Positions 61,255 through 64,000 of a stretch of 64,000 nucleotides of DNA are shown in pieces; positions within the stretch are counted from its first letter, which is position 1; each line of letters opens with the position of its first letter. The stretch covers positions 124,001 to 188,000 of the forward strand of contig JBEONO010000002.1 in the NCBI GenBank assembly GCA_040544425.1. Reading direction: 5' to 3'. Under the pieces are notes generated by a model. The model did not search any database and was not told the origin of the DNA. It was given only the letters and a program-made list of their open reading frames with translations. Origin of the DNA: Solimicrobium sp040544425 (GTDB taxonomy: Bacteria; Pseudomonadota; Gammaproteobacteria; Burkholderiales; Burkholderiaceae_D). Both the position numbers and the translations under genes were made by a program.

Positions 61255-62049
61255 ATGCAACAATATCTAGATTTAATGCGCCATGTCCAGCAACACGGCA
61301 CGGTAAAAACCGATAGAACCGGCACGGGTACACAATCGGTGTTCGGCTACCAGATGCGCTTTGATCTGTCCAAGGGCTTTCCACTGGTTACAACCAAAAA
61401 ACTGCACCTCAAATCCATCATTCATGAATTGATCTGGTTTCTGAACGGCTCAACCAATATCGGCTATCTGAAAGAAAATGGCGTATCGATCTGGGATGAC
61501 TGGGCCGATGAGAATGGCAATCTGGGTCCGATCTATGGCTATCAGTGGCGCAGCTGGCCGACGCCGAACGGTGAGCATATTGATCAGATCAAACAGGTCA
61601 TGGATCAGATTAAAAACAATCCCGATTCGCGCCGCATGATCGTCTCGGCCTGGAACGTGGCAGATATCCCGAACATGAAGCTTCCGCCCTGCCACGCGTT
61701 TTTCCAGTTTTATGTCGCCGATGGCAAGCTGTCGTGCCAGCTGTATCAGCGCAGCGCCGATATATTTTTGGGTGTGCCGTTCAATATTGCGTCCTACGCC
61801 CTGCTGACCCACATGGTCGCGCAACAGGCCAATCTTGAGGTGGGCGATTTTATCTGGAGCGGCGGCGACTGCCATCTGTACTCCAATCACATGGAACAGG
61901 TTGACCTGCAATTGTCGCGCGAACCGCTGCCACTGCCGACCCTGATCATCAAACGCAAACCTGATTCGATTTTTGATTATCAGTTTGACGATTTTGAAAT
62001 CGCCAACTATCAGTCTCACGCGCACATCAAAGCACCGGTGGCAGTCTGA
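61255..62049 (+). CDS. thyA: Thymidylate synthase
   Basis: A 264-residue folate enzyme making dTMP from dUMP. Same length as E. coli ThyA. Catalytic cysteine in LPPCHAFFQFYV, folate/dUMP motifs KTDRTGTGTQSVFG, YQRSADIFLGVPFNIASYA-type text (RSADIFLGVPFN), and the C-terminal APVAV. TACAAT at 61215–61220 is a possible –10 box. Stop overlaps folA start (TGATG), so dihydrofolate produced here is recycled by the coupled gene product. Confidence 0.98.
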   Translation: MQQYLDLMRHVQQHGTVKTDRTGTGTQSVFGYQMRFDLSKGFPLVTTKKLHLKSIIHELIWFLNGSTNIGYLKENGVSIWDDWADENGNLGPIYGYQWRSWPTPNGEHIDQIKQVMDQIKNNPDSRRMIVSAWNVADIPNMKLPPCHAFFQFYVADGKLSCQLYQRSADIFLGVPFNIASYALLTHMVAQQANLEVGDFIWSGGDCHLYSNHMEQVDLQLSREPLPLPTLIIKRKPDSIFDYQFDDFEIANYQSHAHIKAPVAV

Positions 62050-62531
62050 TGTCCGGACTGACTATCATCGTTGCGATGGACGCCAGACGCGGCATCGGCA
62101 TAGACAATAAATTGCCCTGGCATTTATCGGAAGATCTGATCCGCTTTAAACAGATTACCACCGGGCACGCAATTATCATGGGCCGAAAAACCTATGAATC
62201 GATCGGCAAGCCACTGCCCAACCGGCGCAATATTGTGCTCACGCGCCAGGCCGACTGGCAGGCCGCCGGCATTGAAGTCGCGCAATCGTTGACCGATGCG
62301 ATGCAGCTGGTCAGCAATGAGGAGGCGTTTGTGATTGGCGGCGCTGAAATTTACAGCCAGGCGCTGCCATTTTGCAGCAAATTATTGGTCACGGAAATTC
62401 ATCACGATGTGCACTGTGATGCTTTTTTTCCTGCGATTGATCACAAAGCCTGGCAAGAGATCGAGAGAACCACCCAGCATTCCGACAAAAATGGATTTGA
62501 TTATTCGTTCGTCACCTATCAAAAAATGTAA
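62049..62531 (+). CDS. folA: Dihydrofolate reductase
   Basis: A 160-residue enzyme regenerating tetrahydrofolate with NADPH. Features: IVAMDARRGIGIDNKLPWHL, the active-site acid in SEDLIRFKQIT, MGRKTYESIGKPLPNRRNIVL-type core (MGRKTYESIG) and FVIGGAEIYSQAL. Coupled to thyA by a one-base overlap. Confidence 0.97.
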   Translation: MSGLTIIVAMDARRGIGIDNKLPWHLSEDLIRFKQITTGHAIIMGRKTYESIGKPLPNRRNIVLTRQADWQAAGIEVAQSLTDAMQLVSNEEAFVIGGAEIYSQALPFCSKLLVTEIHHDVHCDAFFPAIDHKAWQEIERTTQHSDKNGFDYSFVTYQKM

Positions 62532-62546
62532 AGCAAGGAGTTTGTT

Positions 62547-63113
62547 ATGGCAGAAGAATTTGAAGTGCATGGTCCTCATGATCATGAATTGGAACACGCT
62601 GCCCACGGTGGCGACGATTTTTCCAGCAGGATTGCGGTGATGACCGCAATCATGGCCACCGCCGGTGCGATCTTCGGCTTTCAGGCTGGCTCGACCCAGA
62701 ACGAGGCGGCCTTGTTCAAGAATGAAGCTGGCATCGTCAAGACCGAAGCGGCCGATCAGTGGAATTTTTATCAGTCCAAATCAAACAAGCAAAATCTGGC
62801 CGAGTTGGCGGTGACCATGCCTGGCGTTGATGTCGCAAAATATCAGGCCGATATCGCGCGCTATAAAACTGAAAAAGAAGAAATCAAGAAACACGCCGAT
62901 GAGCTGGAAAAATCTTCCAAAGAGTGGAACGAGAAATCGGCCGAAGTTTTGCATCAGCATCACCGTTGGGCCCAGGCCATGACTGCCCTGCAAATTGCCA
63001 TATCGCTGGCAGCCATCACACTGCTGACGCGCAAATCGTGGATGCAGGTCGCGTCGTATTCGGTAGCAGGCATCGGCGTAGTATTGGCGGTCTGCGCCTG
63101 GTTTCAGATTTAA
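62547..63113 (+). CDS. DUF4337 family membrane protein
   Basis: A 188-residue protein. An acidic, His-rich N-terminus (HGPHDHELEHAAHGGDD) precedes one hydrophobic segment at about 30–50, a charged helical middle (KTEKEEIKKHADELEKSSKEW), and two hydrophobic helices at the C-terminus. Matches the DUF4337 pattern, function unknown. AAGGAG precedes the ATG; 15 bases after folA, so perhaps on the same transcript. Confidence 0.85.
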   Translation: MAEEFEVHGPHDHELEHAAHGGDDFSSRIAVMTAIMATAGAIFGFQAGSTQNEAALFKNEAGIVKTEAADQWNFYQSKSNKQNLAELAVTMPGVDVAKYQADIARYKTEKEEIKKHADELEKSSKEWNEKSAEVLHQHHRWAQAMTALQIAISLAAITLLTRKSWMQVASYSVAGIGVVLAVCAWFQI

Positions 63114-63141
63114 TCGACCCTGACTGAATTTCGCCTTAACT

Positions 63142-63951
63142 ATGTTTATGAAAAATCTTTTCAATTTCCTGATGCCTGCTTTATGCGCGTTCGCTTTGAA
63201 TGCTCAGGCGCAAACTTCTGATTTCGTTGAACTGATTCCATCGCCCTATCTGCAAAAAGATTTAACGGCATCGGCCGGATTAGGCATTGTGACTTTGCCC
63301 AAATATGCCGACGGCAGCGAGCAGAAAATATCGCCCTTGCCATTCCTTGACCTGGAGTGGAAAAGCGGCGTGTTCTTCAGTACCGTTTCAGGGTTCGGCT
63401 TTAACTTTTCACAAAATCCGAGCTGGCAGTATGGTGTGCGATTGGGACTGATCGCGTATCAGGAACAGTCAGCTAAAAATCGCGACAACGGTCCGGGCAA
63501 TACACCGACTGATCTGGCGCCAGCCGTATTTGGCAACTACCTGATCGATCAGCATTTTACGGTCCTGTCGTCGATACAGGCCGGTGCAGGTGTGCGTCGC
63601 GAGAGTCAGGCATTTTGGGTCAGTCTGGGCGGTCGCTATGTTGACCGGCTTGACGCCTCCAATCGTATCTACGGTGTACTCAGTACCAGCTGGGCCAGTC
63701 TGCATTACATGCAAGACTATTACGGTGTAAACCAAATGCAGGCGGCTGACTATAAATTCTCTGAATACGACGCCAGGGCCGGCATGCTGAAACTCAAACT
63801 TGCGGTTGGTGTGGATACGGTTCTGAATCAAAACTGGTCGCTGTTAACTGGCCTGTCATTGACCCATCCGCTTGGTGCTGCTGCCTCCAGTCCGTTATCG
63901 TCAAACAAAACTCAGGTTCTTGCCTACAGCGCGCTTTACTATCGATTCTGA
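63142..63951 (+). CDS. MipA/OmpV family outer-membrane protein
   Basis: A 269-residue protein with a signal peptide of about 24 residues (LMPALCAFALNAQAQ) and a predicted beta-barrel ending in aromatic YSALYYRF, the usual outer-membrane C-terminal signature. Family members interact with MltA in E. coli or act as porin-like OmpV; the ligand is not predictable. Start may be the first or third codon. Confidence 0.88.
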   Translation: MFMKNLFNFLMPALCAFALNAQAQTSDFVELIPSPYLQKDLTASAGLGIVTLPKYADGSEQKISPLPFLDLEWKSGVFFSTVSGFGFNFSQNPSWQYGVRLGLIAYQEQSAKNRDNGPGNTPTDLAPAVFGNYLIDQHFTVLSSIQAGAGVRRESQAFWVSLGGRYVDRLDASNRIYGVLSTSWASLHYMQDYYGVNQMQAADYKFSEYDARAGMLKLKLAVGVDTVLNQNWSLLTGLSLTHPLGAAASSPLSSNKTQVLAYSALYYRF

Positions 63952-64000
63952 GCGCAGATTTCATACGCAAGTCACAGACTATTTGCTATAGTGAAGTCAA

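Noticed and set aside
1..64000. tRNA, rRNA, CRISPR, insertion sequence, integrase or phage genes
   Set aside because: None of the intergenic gaps contains a cloverleaf-like or array-like sequence, and no transposase or integrase motif was found in any frame.

Overview
The window looks like a chromosomal segment of a moderate-G+C betaproteobacterium of the order Burkholderiales, most likely Oxalobacteraceae-like. This rests on gene order and protein character: ispG–rodZ–pilW–rlmN–ndk, surE–pcm–nlpD–rpoS–rlmD, hemCDXY, a full isc operon, and a cyanophycin locus paired with an ABC transporter/DUF1854 gene. The genus is inference. I saw no rRNA or tRNA gene, insertion sequence, prophage or CRISPR array.

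Layout. 1–4492 (minus): ispG (3' end cut by the window edge), rodZ-like, pilW/pilF, rlmN, ndk. 4840–5532: BI-1/YccA membrane protein. 5584–9936 and on to 10670 (minus): rlmD, rpoS, nlpD, pcm, surE, a tightly packed stationary-phase/repair set. 10784–12766 (minus): PII protein and NAD synthetase, head to head with a DUF482/GNAT-like gene. 14105–15127: a membrane-anchored Ser/Thr kinase. 15212–19941 (minus): ppa and the overlapping hemC-hemD-hemX-hemY run. 20090–22828 (plus): DUF599 protein, trpS, tandem-receiver response regulator. 22909–26073 (minus): a 1054-residue orphan protein with four copies of a short beta-type module. 26434–29821: AlgR/AlgZ-type two-component pair divergent from argH. 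29823–30950: branched-chain amino-acid-type binding protein. 31144–33146: a CesT-like chaperone translationally coupled to a lipase-like protein. 33261–37284 (minus): YihY, DUF1854, ABC exporter. 37640–42473 (plus): two cyanophycin synthetases, one with a degenerate, shortened ligase domain. 42515–48766 (plus): five tightly coupled genes (coiled-coil protein, double AAA+ ATPase, small helical protein, NrdG-like radical-SAM activase, zinc-ribbon Ser/Thr kinase). 48798–50828 (minus): an atypical kinase-like orphan. 51085–56327 (plus): iscR-iscS-iscU-iscA-hscB-hscA-fdx. 56401–59352: class II ribonucleotide reductase. 59539–61149: sensor kinase. 61255–63951: thyA, folA, DUF4337 gene, MipA/OmpV family protein.

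Two themes stand out. First, the five-gene AAA+/kinase/radical-SAM cassette directly behind cphA looks like one co-translated unit, and I cannot match it to a named system. Second, three scattered accessory loci (the 1054-residue protein, the chaperone/lipase pair, the kinase-like protein) resemble type III secretion substrates sitting among housekeeping genes. The promoters of the first and third share a 16-bp sequence with 15 identical bases, which suggests common control. No secretion apparatus is visible here, so the effector interpretation is inference.
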